64,000 nucleotides of DNA from an uncultured Lachnospiraceae bacterium (GCA_947643615.1 CANRWO010000008.1:30178-94177), one strand, 5' to 3'. Positions 1-8,083 are shown, counted from the first letter of the stretch. The notes: generated by a model from the letters alone, not told the origin. A program made the numbers and translations.

Positions 1-789
1 CTTGCCTGCATCCCGGTAACACAGATAGAAAAATACGCACATCACAGGGAAGGGCAGGGAGTAGGTGTCCGTGTAAGGGGCGATCTTCCAGGCGGACGCC
101 CCCCCCAATACCAGGTACAGGCCGAAAACAGCAATAACCGGCATCAGCCTCCGGGTCAGTTTCTTCACGGTGAGGCAGCTGAAAAAACCGGCCAGGGAAA
201 TGAGGGCGCAGTTTACCTGGAGCCAGAAAAATTCATAGATATAAGGGTAATTTTTCCATTCCGATACCATACGGTAAAGTCTTCCCAGGAGATAGGAGAT
301 GGGGATATTGTTGGGATACATGGAGAAATATATGAGATCTTCCATGGGTTCTCCCTTTGCGATTTTATAGGCGGCCCCGCTCACCATCATATAGTCGGTG
401 GGGAGATGGAAGGCGATTTCTTTTGCCACCCGGACATTTACCAGGAAAAGGAGAATAAACAGGCAGCCAAGCACCCAGTCCGCAATCCGGCTGCTGCGGG
501 GAGTGAAAGTGATTTTGTTCCATTTCAGGAAGAGGAATATGCAGATCGCCAACCCTGCCATGGCTATGGCCGAGAGCGCCGGGTTCGGCAGCCTGGTGGA
601 GATCTTTACGGCTTCCCAATAATCCATGTTTGTCCCTATGAACATAACACAGACCAGTACGGGAAGGAACACTGCCAATAGGATCACGCTCAATATTCGA
701 AAAGCTTTGTTATACAGATTCACGTCTAACTCCGTTTCTGCGCTTGCGGCGCATGTCATTTGTTTCAGGTATTTCATAAAACGTTTCAT
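1..789 (-). CDS. Polytopic membrane protein, glycosyltransferase-C-like (partial, runs off left edge)
   Basis: An open minus-strand frame of 263 codons continues past base 1, so only the N-terminal part is present. It starts at an ATG at 789 (a second in-frame ATG lies at 777); no clear ribosome binding site is visible. After about 30 polar residues there are at least five hydrophobic segments separated by short basic loops, with an external-looking stretch containing LPTDYMM and later APYTDTYSLPF. This layout is typical of bacterial membrane glycosyltransferases that use polyprenyl-linked sugars, and it resembles the gene at 37566, but no catalytic motif can be confirmed in the visible part. 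It is divergent from the glycosyltransferase gene at 951, which suggests a surface-glycan role. Family assignment is inference. Confidence 0.7.
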   Translation of the reverse strand, partial: MKRFMKYLKQMTCAASAETELDVNLYNKAFRILSVILLAVFLPVLVCVMFIGTNMDYWEAVKISTRLPNPALSAIAMAGLAICIFLFLKWNKITFTPRSSRIADWVLGCLFILLFLVNVRVAKEIAFHLPTDYMMVSGAAYKIAKGEPMEDLIYFSMYPNNIPISYLLGRLYRMVSEWKNYPYIYEFFWLQVNCALISLAGFFSCLTVKKLTRRLMPVIAVFGLYLVLGGASAWKIAPYTDTYSLPFPVMCVFFYLCYRDAGK

Positions 790-950
790 TCATAAATCAT
801 TTATTTCTAAAACACATGGTAGCACAGTTTTAAAGATTTGAATACCTTTTACTTATCATTTGCTGACTTTTCCAGTGATTCGTGGTATCATGGCAGCAGG
901 GAAGCTAACAGCCGGGGGCCGGCATACTGGATGATAGGAGCGTAGGATAA

Positions 951-2036
951 ATGGACGGTAAAGAAGCGTTGGTAAGCATTGTGGTACCGGTATATAAGAC
1001 GGAAAAGTATCTGGATGAATGCATGCGGAGTGTCTTGGCACAAGACTATCCGGCATTGGAAATATTGCTCATTGATGACGGTTCTCCCGATAACTGCCCT
1101 GCCCTCTGTGATGGGTATGCGGCAGCGCATGGGAATGTCAGCGTGATCCACCAGGAGAACAAGGGACTGGGCCTGTCCCGCAATACGGGGATGTACGCGG
1201 CTCACGGCAAATACATCTTTTTTATCGATTCGGACGACTGCCTGGACGGGGCATCGGCCATCAGGCTGTTGGTTGAACAGGCGGAGGCGGAACAGGCGGA
1301 TATCACGGTTGGGTGTTACCGCCGGTTTAACGAGGCCGGGTTTCGCCAGGTAAACCGCCATCATCTCCGGGGCGGGGAGTATACAAGGACGGTGGATTTC
1401 CGCTTTAAAGGGTTTTATATGTACGGCCATCTGGCCCACAACTGGGGACAGCTTTATAGAAAAGATTTTCTGGACGCCCATGACCTAAGATGCCGTGCTT
1501 ATCCTTTCACCCAGGATAAAGCCCATAACATGGACTGCTATGTATACCGTCCCCGGTACGCCTTTATCGAGGATAGTATTTACCTGTACCGCGTCAATGA
1601 AGAATCTGTGACCTTCCGGTATAAAGAGAATCTGATGCCTGTATGGATCGCCATAGCGGCTGATTTTTTGGATTTTATGGAAAAGCGCGGCGTGGAAGAG
1701 GACTATGGGGACTGGATTGCGCTGCATTTCTTTTTCGGCAGCTTTTTCCTGGTGAAACAGGAGCTGCAGTTCAAGGAACACGGGATCCGTGAGAGTGTCC
1801 GCGCCGTGAGAAGATATGGGGAAGACCCCCTTGTCAAAAAAGCCATGGCGGATTTGGCAAAGGGAAAGTACCTGAAGGAAATATCGGCCCTCTCCTGGCG
1901 CTTTTTAATCCGCGGAGCCTCCGTTTTGTTCCACATTCGGGCCTATTCCCTCTTTGTGGCAGGGATTGCGCTGCTGAGGAAGCTTAAGGTAGACGGGAAG
2001 ATCACGGAATCCCGCAATAAAAAGGAGAGGCCATGA
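951..2036 (+). CDS. Family 2 glycosyltransferase
   Basis: This 361-residue protein has a classic GT-A nucleotide-sugar binding fold. The N-terminal VSIVVPVYKTEKYL motif (about residues 8-21) is followed by IDDGSPDN (about 41-48) and the metal-binding FIDSDDC (about 91-97). It should transfer a sugar from a nucleotide sugar to a cell-surface glycan or other acceptor on the cytoplasmic side. The C-terminal third has hydrophobic stretches (around 265-275 and 325-350) that may associate with the membrane. AGGAT precedes the ATG at a short distance. The stop overlaps the start of the nucleotidyltransferase gene by four bases, so the two are probably co-translated. Acceptor and donor cannot be read from the sequence. 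Confidence 0.9.
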   Translation: MDGKEALVSIVVPVYKTEKYLDECMRSVLAQDYPALEILLIDDGSPDNCPALCDGYAAAHGNVSVIHQENKGLGLSRNTGMYAAHGKYIFFIDSDDCLDGASAIRLLVEQAEAEQADITVGCYRRFNEAGFRQVNRHHLRGGEYTRTVDFRFKGFYMYGHLAHNWGQLYRKDFLDAHDLRCRAYPFTQDKAHNMDCYVYRPRYAFIEDSIYLYRVNEESVTFRYKENLMPVWIAIAADFLDFMEKRGVEEDYGDWIALHFFFGSFFLVKQELQFKEHGIRESVRAVRRYGEDPLVKKAMADLAKGKYLKEISALSWRFLIRGASVLFHIRAYSLFVAGIALLRKLKVDGKITESRNKKERP

Positions 2037-3238
2037 GTACAAGGTTGAGCAAAGAACAGAGGTTCCTTTGCCTGCTCCTGTGCCAGGCGCTGACCGGGGA
2101 CTGTCCCGGGGAATTGCCGGGCCAGCCAGACCAGACAGATATGAAAAGGGTCATTCAGACGGCCCAGCGGCACAAAGTATTGCCGCTGCTGTACGGAGTA
2201 TTGTGTGAGGAGTGGCGGGGGCAGCCCCTGGAGGAGGCGGACAGGAAGTATGTGGAGAGCATTTCCCGCATTACCGTAAAGCAGAGTTACCGCCTTCTGT
2301 TCCTGACCCGTTTTCTGGTAGAGTCGCTGGAGGAGGCAGGGGTGCCTGTGCTGGTGCTGAAGGGGAGCGGGGTGGCGGGATTGTACCCTGTCCCGGAACT
2401 TCGGAAATCGGGGGATGTGGATCTGCTGATACCGGGGGATTTGCTGGATGCTGCAAGGGAAATTCTGGAGGGAAAGGATTTTCTGGTGAAGGAGGGACAG
2501 CATGCCAATCACCACCTGGCTTTCCGTTCCGGGGACGGCATAGACCTGGAGCTTCACACCATGCTGGCGGAACCATTCCGGGATGCCGGGATCAACCGGG
2601 GAATGGACCGGCTTCTGCCTATGTATTTTGAAAAGAAGGGGTACGGGGACTGTATGGGGGTGCGCCTGCCTGTGCCCCAGGGGCCCTGCCAGGCGCTGCA
2701 GCTGCTTCTCCATATGCTGCAGCATTTCCTGCGGGCGGGTTTCGGCCTGAAACTGCTCTGCGACTGGGTGGTCTTTTGGAACAGGGAAGAAGCGTGGGGG
2801 GCGGCCCCGGAATTTCTCCGGTTGGCGGAGGCCTGCCATGTCAGGCAGTTTGCGGACACGGTGACCATGGTATGCAAGGAGTTTCTGGGCCTCAGGGAGG
2901 ATCTGCCCATGGGCCGCAGCCGGGACAGAAAACTGGCGGAGGAGTTCCTGCAGGATGTGTTTGCGGCGGAAGAGTTCGGGAAAGCGGACAAGGACCGCAT
3001 GGTCATAGTAGAAGGGAACAGCCTGTGGGCCTATGTAAAGGAGTTCCATTATCAGATGAAGCTGAACCATCCCAAAGCGTCATCTTATGTGATTTTGTGG
3101 CCGGGCCTGTGGGTGGTCACGCTGGCGGTGTTCCTTCACAACAACCGGAAATTGAACCGCGGAAGGACAAGGGATATCCTGCGCAGCGCAGGGAACCGCA
3201 GCAGGCTGCTGCAGCAGATCGGACTGGGGGAGAAATAA
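2033..3238 (+). CDS. Nucleotidyltransferase family protein (NTP_transf_5-like)
   Basis: The 401-residue protein carries the degenerate nucleotidyltransferase signature of the NTP_transf_5 group: VLVLKGSGVAGLYP (about 107-119) followed by RKSGDVDLLIP (about 124-134), where the Asp pair is expected to bind metal. Known members accompany lasso-peptide and related peptide clusters together with HPr-kinase-like proteins, and are proposed to add nucleotidyl groups. It overlaps the upstream glycosyltransferase by four bases (ATGA). About 300 bases downstream lie two genes with shared leader-like N termini, and a PqqD/HPr-kinase-like gene is found at 6689-8038. A peptide- or protein-tailoring role is therefore inferred. 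The substrate is unknown. The C terminus is basic and has one hydrophobic stretch near residues 355-368. Confidence 0.8.
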   Translation: MSTRLSKEQRFLCLLLCQALTGDCPGELPGQPDQTDMKRVIQTAQRHKVLPLLYGVLCEEWRGQPLEEADRKYVESISRITVKQSYRLLFLTRFLVESLEEAGVPVLVLKGSGVAGLYPVPELRKSGDVDLLIPGDLLDAAREILEGKDFLVKEGQHANHHLAFRSGDGIDLELHTMLAEPFRDAGINRGMDRLLPMYFEKKGYGDCMGVRLPVPQGPCQALQLLLHMLQHFLRAGFGLKLLCDWVVFWNREEAWGAAPEFLRLAEACHVRQFADTVTMVCKEFLGLREDLPMGRSRDRKLAEEFLQDVFAAEEFGKADKDRMVIVEGNSLWAYVKEFHYQMKLNHPKASSYVILWPGLWVVTLAVFLHNNRKLNRGRTRDILRSAGNRSRLLQQIGLGEK

Positions 3239-3387
3239 TATAGTTACCATACCGCAAGGGCATTGTAAGACAGTTTATATGTATTGTGAGGAAAAGAAAA
3301 GGCAGGCTTGTTTTAAAATTGTTATTTTTTGACAGTTTATCCAAATTTTCTGAATAGAGCGAATTACGGTGAAAAACTGCTTTGGTG

Positions 3388-3416
3388 TTGACGCTGGGGG
3401 GAAATTATATTATAGT
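3388..3416 (+). promoter_or_regulatory. Sigma-A-type promoter for the leader-peptide genes
   Basis: TTGACG (3388-3393), a 17-base spacer and TATAGT (3411-3416) match a vegetative promoter. It sits in the gene-free stretch 3239-3552, about 135 bases before the first leader-type gene. The long 5' untranslated region is AT-rich. Nothing else in 3239-3552 looks coding. Confidence 0.6.
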
Positions 3417-3552
3417 AAATATAGTAAACGCAGGTGTACTGCTTATTTTAAGTTATCTTTAATTTTATTGTTTATGAAAGATATTATTTAGCATCAAAGA
3501 TATTGTTGATCAAAGCGATTGTTTAGCAAAAAAGAAACGGATGGGGTATAAC

Positions 3553-3948
3553 ATGAAAAGTTATATAAGACCGGTAATACTGGCCAATGAGGAGTTGTCG
3601 GAAGGCGTATATGCCGCAAGCGGTGCGGTTGAAAGTACAGGCGGGGTTTCTGTATCGGATGTGGTACAGACCGGATGGGGCAATCCAGACTATAAAAATA
3701 ACAAGTATAAAGTGACAATAGTGAATTCGGGCAATGAAGCTTTGAAGGATTGGTCTGCATCTATTTCCGTTGTGTCAGGTACAGTTGATTCTGTGATAAT
3801 ATACAACGGATGGTTTGCCAGTGCGTCTGCTGACGGTGACAAGATTGTGATAACATCCGGCCCGGGCGGGGAGATTGCAGCAGGCGGTTCGCTTGATATA
3901 GATGTGGATGTATTTTACAAGGGTGACTCCATATCCATTGGCAAATAG
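3553..3948 (+). CDS. Leader-bearing small secreted-type protein 1, CBM2-like beta-sandwich
   Basis: I chose the ATG at 3553, four codons inside the longest frame, because the paralogue at 4083 begins identically and GGATGGGG lies a few bases upstream. The 131-residue product starts with a 24-residue segment (MKSYIRPV, then ANEEL, ending EGVYAASG) that matches its neighbour at 20 of 24 positions. It has no hydrophobic core, so it is not a Sec signal peptide. The remainder is rich in Ser, Gly and beta-forming residues, with an order of landmarks (TIVNSGNEALKDW, then IYNGW, then an EIAAGGSLDIDV stretch) that resembles family 2 carbohydrate-binding modules. There is no Cys. The leader may be recognised by the PqqD domain at 6689-8038 and removed on export; both points are inference. 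Confidence 0.75.
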   Translation: MKSYIRPVILANEELSEGVYAASGAVESTGGVSVSDVVQTGWGNPDYKNNKYKVTIVNSGNEALKDWSASISVVSGTVDSVIIYNGWFASASADGDKIVITSGPGGEIAAGGSLDIDVDVFYKGDSISIGK

Positions 3949-4019
3949 AGGGCGGTATATAGCGTAAGCAGGATTTTGTTTCGAATGAGGGTGTATTAAT
4001 TTAATTGATGGGGTTTGTG

Positions 4020-4066
4020 TCTACACTGCGTCCGCAAGCTCTGATAACACATAAAAGCAGTGTAGA
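4020..4066 (+). promoter_or_regulatory. 10-bp inverted repeat between the two leader genes
   Basis: TCTACACTGC (4020-4029) and GCAGTGTAGA (4057-4066) are perfect complements enclosing 27 bases, ending 17 bases before the ATG at 4083. There is no T-run, so it is not a standard terminator. It could be an operator, an RNA-processing site or a translational control hairpin for the second gene. Confidence 0.4.
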
Positions 4067-4082
4067 AATGGGGGAATCAAGT

Positions 4083-4532
4083 ATGAAAACTTATGAAAGA
4101 CCTGTTGTGCTTGCAAATGAAGAGTTGGCTGAGGGTGTGTATGCGGCCAGCGGAAGCGCTTCTGACTGTTGGACGATTACGCCTAAATCCGTTCAGGATT
4201 GGAACGGTTCGCACCATGTGTTTGAGATTGCAATCGTACATTCAAGTGCAGTGCAGCATATATCCACGGCATCGACCTCCACGCTTACTTTCAGCAATGC
4301 GCTGACAGATGCATATACTGAGAGTAATTTCGAGGCTTCTTTCAGCGGAAATACGGTGACAGTTGTGCGTGCGTCCCATGCAAATGCGTATCAGTCCGGT
4401 GATAACGCAACGTTTAAGGTGTGGGTAAAAGCGGCTGACGAGGCCACCACAAAAGCCATTACTTGTACAGGTGCGACAATTAGTTGCACAAAGTCAGTAA
4501 ACGTACAGGGCGGCGGCGCTGATGGGAACTAG
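4083..4532 (+). CDS. Leader-bearing small secreted-type protein 2
   Basis: The start is taken as the ATG at 4083, preceded by GGGGG, giving 149 residues that begin with the same leader as the gene at 3553 (MKTYERPV, ANEELAEG, VYAASG). Beyond the leader, identity is low but the layout is parallel: a hydrophobic IAIVHSS strand, a Thr/Ser-rich middle, FEASFSG and VWVKA, so it is probably a diverged paralogue. It has three Cys (29, 128, 135), unlike protein 1. The stop codon TAG (4530-4532) lies inside the terminal ACTAGT of an inserted repeat (4528-4695), so the native C terminus may have been altered. Function unknown; tailoring and export by the neighbouring genes is inferred. Confidence 0.72.
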   Translation: MKTYERPVVLANEELAEGVYAASGSASDCWTITPKSVQDWNGSHHVFEIAIVHSSAVQHISTASTSTLTFSNALTDAYTESNFEASFSGNTVTVVRASHANAYQSGDNATFKVWVKAADEATTKAITCTGATISCTKSVNVQGGGADGN

Positions 4533-4695
4533 TATGATCCACCCTAATTGCCCGTATGTTTGGCGCAGGATAAATTTTCAGCCTGCAAGGCGGCTGAACG
4601 AGGCGATGCGGTGGCATCGTTGAGTGAAGCCAACGCAGTCAGGTGGAAATTTAGACCAGCGAAACATAGGGATAATTTAGGTGGATTATACTAGT
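4528..4695. repeat. MITE-like element with long imperfect terminal inverted repeats, copy 1
   Basis: The segment begins and ends with ACTAGT. Its outer about 38 bases are imperfect inverted repeats: ACTAGTATGATCCACC on the left matches the complement of GGTGGATTATACTAGT on the right, and both continue through TATGTTT. The interior contains GCCTGCAAGGCGG and a small hairpin around GATGCGGTGGCATCG. A related full element is at 30243-30404 and half copies are at 12159 and 42723. No coding frame is present. Size and symmetry suggest a non-autonomous transposable element, possibly of a family targeting CTAG; the family is inference. Confidence 0.7.
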
Positions 4696-4714
4696 TTCCG
4701 ATAAGCATGTTTTT

Positions 4715-4747
4715 AAAGCGGTGTTGGATTAGCAACACCGCTTTTTT
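4715..4747 (+). terminator. Intrinsic terminator after leader-gene pair
   Basis: AAAGCGGTGTTG (4715-4726) and CAACACCGCTTT (4733-4744) form a perfect 12-bp stem with a six-base loop, followed by a T-run. It separates the two leader-type genes and the repeat element from the ABC exporter gene. Confidence 0.88.
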
Positions 4748-4772
4748 GGTTGTGCGGGAAGTAAGCCAGGAA

Positions 4773-4857
4773 CCCTGTCAGTATGTAGATTGTGTGGACG
4801 CAGCGTAAAGCAATGTCCGTGTGGGCAGCGGTTTTGTAGTTTTGCCATGTGACAGGG
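4773..4857 (+). promoter_or_regulatory. Distant 8-bp inverted repeat upstream of ABC exporter
   Basis: CCCTGTCA (4773-4780) is complementary to TGACAGGG (4850-4857), which overlaps the AGGGAG just before a possible TTG start at 4862. Pairing could hide that ribosome binding site. No convincing promoter hexamers were found in 4748-4860. Confidence 0.25.
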
Positions 4858-4897
4858 AGCTTTGTTTAAGGAATTTATTGAGCGAAGGCAGTTGTTT

Positions 4898-6685
4898 ATG
4901 AGAGAAAAAATAAGCTTTATCATTGGCCGCATCCGGGCGGGGCGCCTGCAGGAGATGTGGAAGCAGACAATCTGGATTTATCAGTACGGGAGAAGGTATT
5001 GGCTGGTTATGCTGTTTTATACGTTCCTGGGAATGGTCAGTACTGTGGTCGCGCTGCTTACCAGCCTGGTTTCCAGGGATTTGGTGGATATTATTACGGG
5101 GCATCAGGCGGGGCAGGTGGTGGCCACATTTGCCATGATGATCGGTTTGAATGTGGGAACTACATTCTTGTCAAAAATGTCTGATTATGCGTCCAGCTAT
5201 CTGAGTATGAAGGTTGATGCGGAGATCAAATCCGATATATTTGCCAAGATCCTGGTGACTGATTGGGAGTCTTTGACAAACTATCATACCGGCGACCTTT
5301 TGACCAGATGGGGGTCTGACGCCTCAAATATTTCTAATGGCGTACTGAATTTTGTGCCCAATGCGTTTATTTATATTTTCCGTTTCGTCAGCGCCTTTGG
5401 CATGGTGGTCTATTATGACGCGTCTTTTGCGCTGTTTGCTTTTTTGGGGATGCCCGTGAGCCTTATTCTTTCCAAGACCCTTTTGAACCGCATGGTAAAC
5501 AATAATAAAAAGAGTGCGGCCATGGGCGCCAAGATGTCAGGGTTTAACCAGGAAGTCTTCTCCAATATCCAGACCATTAAAGCATTTGACCTGATCCACC
5601 TTTATGTGGAGAAGTTAAAGTCATATCAGAAAGAATATATTGATATGCGTTTGAGCTTCCAAAAAATTTCCATGGGAACGTCCATCCTGCTGTCTACCGT
5701 GGGGTTGGCGGTATCCTATGCGGCTTATGGATGGGGAATTTACCGGGTGTGGAGCGGGGCGATCAGTTACGGCTCCATGACTATGTTCCTGGGATTGTCG
5801 GGGACATTGACAGGGACTCTGAACAATCTGACTTCCCTGATCCCGTCCGTGATCAGCTTGACTACCTCTGCAGGAAGGCTTATGGACATTGTGGAGATGC
5901 CCAGGGAAGATTACAGCCACGACGAAGAAGTAAACGCCTTTTGTGAATCGTGCAGAGGGCAGGGGATTGGCCTTGAATTACGGGAAATGGATTATGCCTA
6001 TAAGACCGGTAACCAGGTGTTCTGCCAGGCTTCCATGGAAGCGTATCCCCACGAGATCGTAGCATTGGTAGGACCCTCCGGGGAAGGGAAAACCACCATG
6101 CTCAGGGTCATCCTTTCCCTGATGCAGTCGCAGGGCGGACAGGCAGTGCTTTGCGGAGGCAGAGGGGCCGGTGGTGGGGCTGGCAGTGGGGAGGAAATTC
6201 CTCTCACGCCCTCCACCAGGAAGCTGTTTTCCTATGTTCCCCAGGGAAATACCATGTTCTCGGGGTCTATCGCGGAGAATATGCGTAATGTAAAACCGGA
6301 TGCCACCGATGAAGAAATTGTGGATGCGCTAAAGCTGGCCTGTGCGTGGGATTTTGTTGAGAAGCTGCCCGAGGGGATTGAAAGTATGGTCAAAGAAAGG
6401 GGCGGCGGGTTCTCGGAGGGGCAGGCACAGAGGCTTTCCATTGCCCGGGCGCTTTTGAGGAAATCGCCGCTGCTGCTCTTGGACGAAGCCACATCTGCCC
6501 TGGATGTGGCCACGGAGCGGAAAGTGCTGAAAAACATTATGCAGGACAGCTATCCCAGAACCTGTATCGTGACCACCCACCGTCCTACGGTTTTGGAGGC
6601 ATGTACCCGGGTGTATGCGATTCGGGATAAAAGGTGCGTATTGTTGAATGAAGAGGAGATAGACGCGATGTTGAAAGGGTTTTGA
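4898..6685 (+). CDS. ABC exporter, fused permease and ATPase
   Basis: The ATG at 4898 (AAGG nine bases upstream) gives 595 residues; a TTG at 4862 would add twelve. The N-terminal half has six predicted membrane segments of the type I exporter fold and the second half is the ATPase. Walker A is GPSGEGKTT, the Q-loop FSYVPQ, Walker B LLLLDEATSALD and the H-loop TTHRPT. The ABC signature is FSEGQ rather than LSGGQ, and a Gly-rich insertion lies between Walker A and the Q-loop. No N-terminal C39 peptidase is present, so leader removal would need another enzyme. It probably works as a homodimer to export the leader-bearing proteins encoded just upstream (inference from position). It converges on the PqqD/kinase gene with only three bases between stops. 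Confidence 0.9.
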   Translation: MREKISFIIGRIRAGRLQEMWKQTIWIYQYGRRYWLVMLFYTFLGMVSTVVALLTSLVSRDLVDIITGHQAGQVVATFAMMIGLNVGTTFLSKMSDYASSYLSMKVDAEIKSDIFAKILVTDWESLTNYHTGDLLTRWGSDASNISNGVLNFVPNAFIYIFRFVSAFGMVVYYDASFALFAFLGMPVSLILSKTLLNRMVNNNKKSAAMGAKMSGFNQEVFSNIQTIKAFDLIHLYVEKLKSYQKEYIDMRLSFQKISMGTSILLSTVGLAVSYAAYGWGIYRVWSGAISYGSMTMFLGLSGTLTGTLNNLTSLIPSVISLTTSAGRLMDIVEMPREDYSHDEEVNAFCESCRGQGIGLELREMDYAYKTGNQVFCQASMEAYPHEIVALVGPSGEGKTTMLRVILSLMQSQGGQAVLCGGRGAGGGAGSGEEIPLTPSTRKLFSYVPQGNTMFSGSIAENMRNVKPDATDEEIVDALKLACAWDFVEKLPEGIESMVKERGGGFSEGQAQRLSIARALLRKSPLLLLDEATSALDVATERKVLKNIMQDSYPRTCIVTTHRPTVLEACTRVYAIRDKRCVLLNEEEIDAMLKGF

Positions 6686-6688
6686 ATT

Positions 6689-8038
6689 TCATTTTCGGAT
6701 TTTCAGGATACGCGCCAGATAGTCGTCAATAGTCTGTTTCGCCGTTTTTGCTGCTTGCGGGGACTTTGTACAGTAGAGGCGGCAGATTAGGATATGTGGT
6801 GCAAAGTTTGCTACCAGGCGAAGGTTTTTTTCCATGAGCTCTTTTGTCCAGCTGGGAGAAATCACTCTTTGGGTCACCAGCAGCTGTGCATGGCTGTGGT
6901 CAAGGGCGTCAATGTAGTCCTGGGAGGACTTTTTCACCAGCAGGATTCCGCCCAAAGGATAGGAGCGGGTATCGGTAATCCCTGAGGTTCCGCACCAGGG
7001 AAGGCCATGGACCACGGGTTTTCCGTTATCCATGGTAAGCAGGTTTAAATCACCGTTGATCAGAGGGACGCCGTACAGCTCTTTCCAAAGGCCGGTATGA
7101 GTAGATTTTCCGGCGCCGGAATGTCCCGAAAAAAGCCATGCCATGCCACGGTAGAGCAGGGAGGCGGAGTGAAGCACTACCATGCCGTTTAACTGCGCGA
7201 GATATAAAAAGGCAAGGCGGATGGCATGGAATAAGTCCTGCCGAAAACTGTCTGTATAGGGGGGGCAACAGTAATAGCGTGCATCTGTCCCGTCTTTCGT
7301 CAAATGTGCCTCGTAAATTCCCGGGGCCTGTGGGAAAAGAAAAACATATTCCCAATCATTTTCCATGACGGTCAGCTCGTCGTTTTCAAGTAGGACACGG
7401 CAGCTATTGCGGTGTTCCGGCGGGCAGGTTATTACGGTCACGGTCTGGTCAATGCCGGGGCAGGCGGCTGCAGTGTGGGCCTGGTCAGTGCCGGGGCAGG
7501 CTGTTGCTTTATGAAGATCCCGAAAAACCTCAAAAGCATCGAACTCCTGGGAAAAGGCTTCCCCAGGGCCGCGGAGCAGGAGCGTCAGGCCACCGATGGA
7601 CAGATACCTTTGTATCACACCAATACCTTCGACAGAAGCTGCATTATCTGGCATATGGGCGCATTTGGCAGGAGAAGGGAAGGATTCAGCATGGTGCGGC
7701 TCAGCAATGTGTGCAGTGATTGCTGCGGAATCGGATAGGGCATCAAAATCTGCCGGATCTGCAGGATGATCTAATATTCCATAACCGTCCAGCGCGGTAA
7801 GGAAGTCATGCAGATCTGCTTCGAGCTCAGGAAGCAGGGAATCCGGGGTTTCATAATGGGCAGCTGAGAGCGCAAGTATCTCTTTTTCTGTAAGGTCCTG
7901 TTCCAAAAGCTCCCAGAGATATATCCCGGTATCATTAATCCGGACTCCTCTTTTCTGATCTGCAATGCCTTGTCCGAAAGGAAGCAGGTAAGGTATTCCC
8001 GATATCATAAATAGTGAAAAATCATTGCTCCGCCGCAT
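6689..8038 (-). CDS. PqqD-like domain fused to HPr-kinase-like (SerK-type) P-loop domain
   Basis: This 449-residue protein begins with about 95 residues that look like a PqqD fold (RINDTGIYLWELL, then LHDFLTALDGYGIL), the peptide-recognition domain of many tailoring enzymes. From about residue 285 it resembles the HPr kinase P-loop domain: VLHSASLL, P-loop GHSGAGKST at 305-313, then LINGDLNLL and PWCGTSGI. The linker holds a degenerate repeat of ACPGTDQ-like units (about 180-205). HPr-kinase relatives in lasso-peptide clusters phosphorylate the precursor peptide, so a Ser/Thr kinase acting on the leader-bearing proteins is proposed; this is inference. The gene is convergent with the exporter and divergent from trpS. 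An extended -10 promoter lies just upstream. CDS recognition is firm, substrate unknown. Confidence 0.85.
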   Translation of the reverse strand: MRRSNDFSLFMISGIPYLLPFGQGIADQKRGVRINDTGIYLWELLEQDLTEKEILALSAAHYETPDSLLPELEADLHDFLTALDGYGILDHPADPADFDALSDSAAITAHIAEPHHAESFPSPAKCAHMPDNAASVEGIGVIQRYLSIGGLTLLLRGPGEAFSQEFDAFEVFRDLHKATACPGTDQAHTAAACPGIDQTVTVITCPPEHRNSCRVLLENDELTVMENDWEYVFLFPQAPGIYEAHLTKDGTDARYYCCPPYTDSFRQDLFHAIRLAFLYLAQLNGMVVLHSASLLYRGMAWLFSGHSGAGKSTHTGLWKELYGVPLINGDLNLLTMDNGKPVVHGLPWCGTSGITDTRSYPLGGILLVKKSSQDYIDALDHSHAQLLVTQRVISPSWTKELMEKNLRLVANFAPHILICRLYCTKSPQAAKTAKQTIDDYLARILKIRK

Positions 8039-8083
8039 TTGTCAGTCCCCATAAACAATACTTTTTTTAACAATATTTTTTTT

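Noticed and set aside
1943..3070. Long minus-strand open frame across the nucleotidyltransferase gene
   Set aside because: It is a mirror of the plus-strand gene; its translation is rich in His, Pro, Gln and Arg with no domain and no binding site.
4898..5300. C39 peptidase domain in the exporter
   Set aside because: The protein begins near the first membrane segment; there is no Cys/His protease motif.
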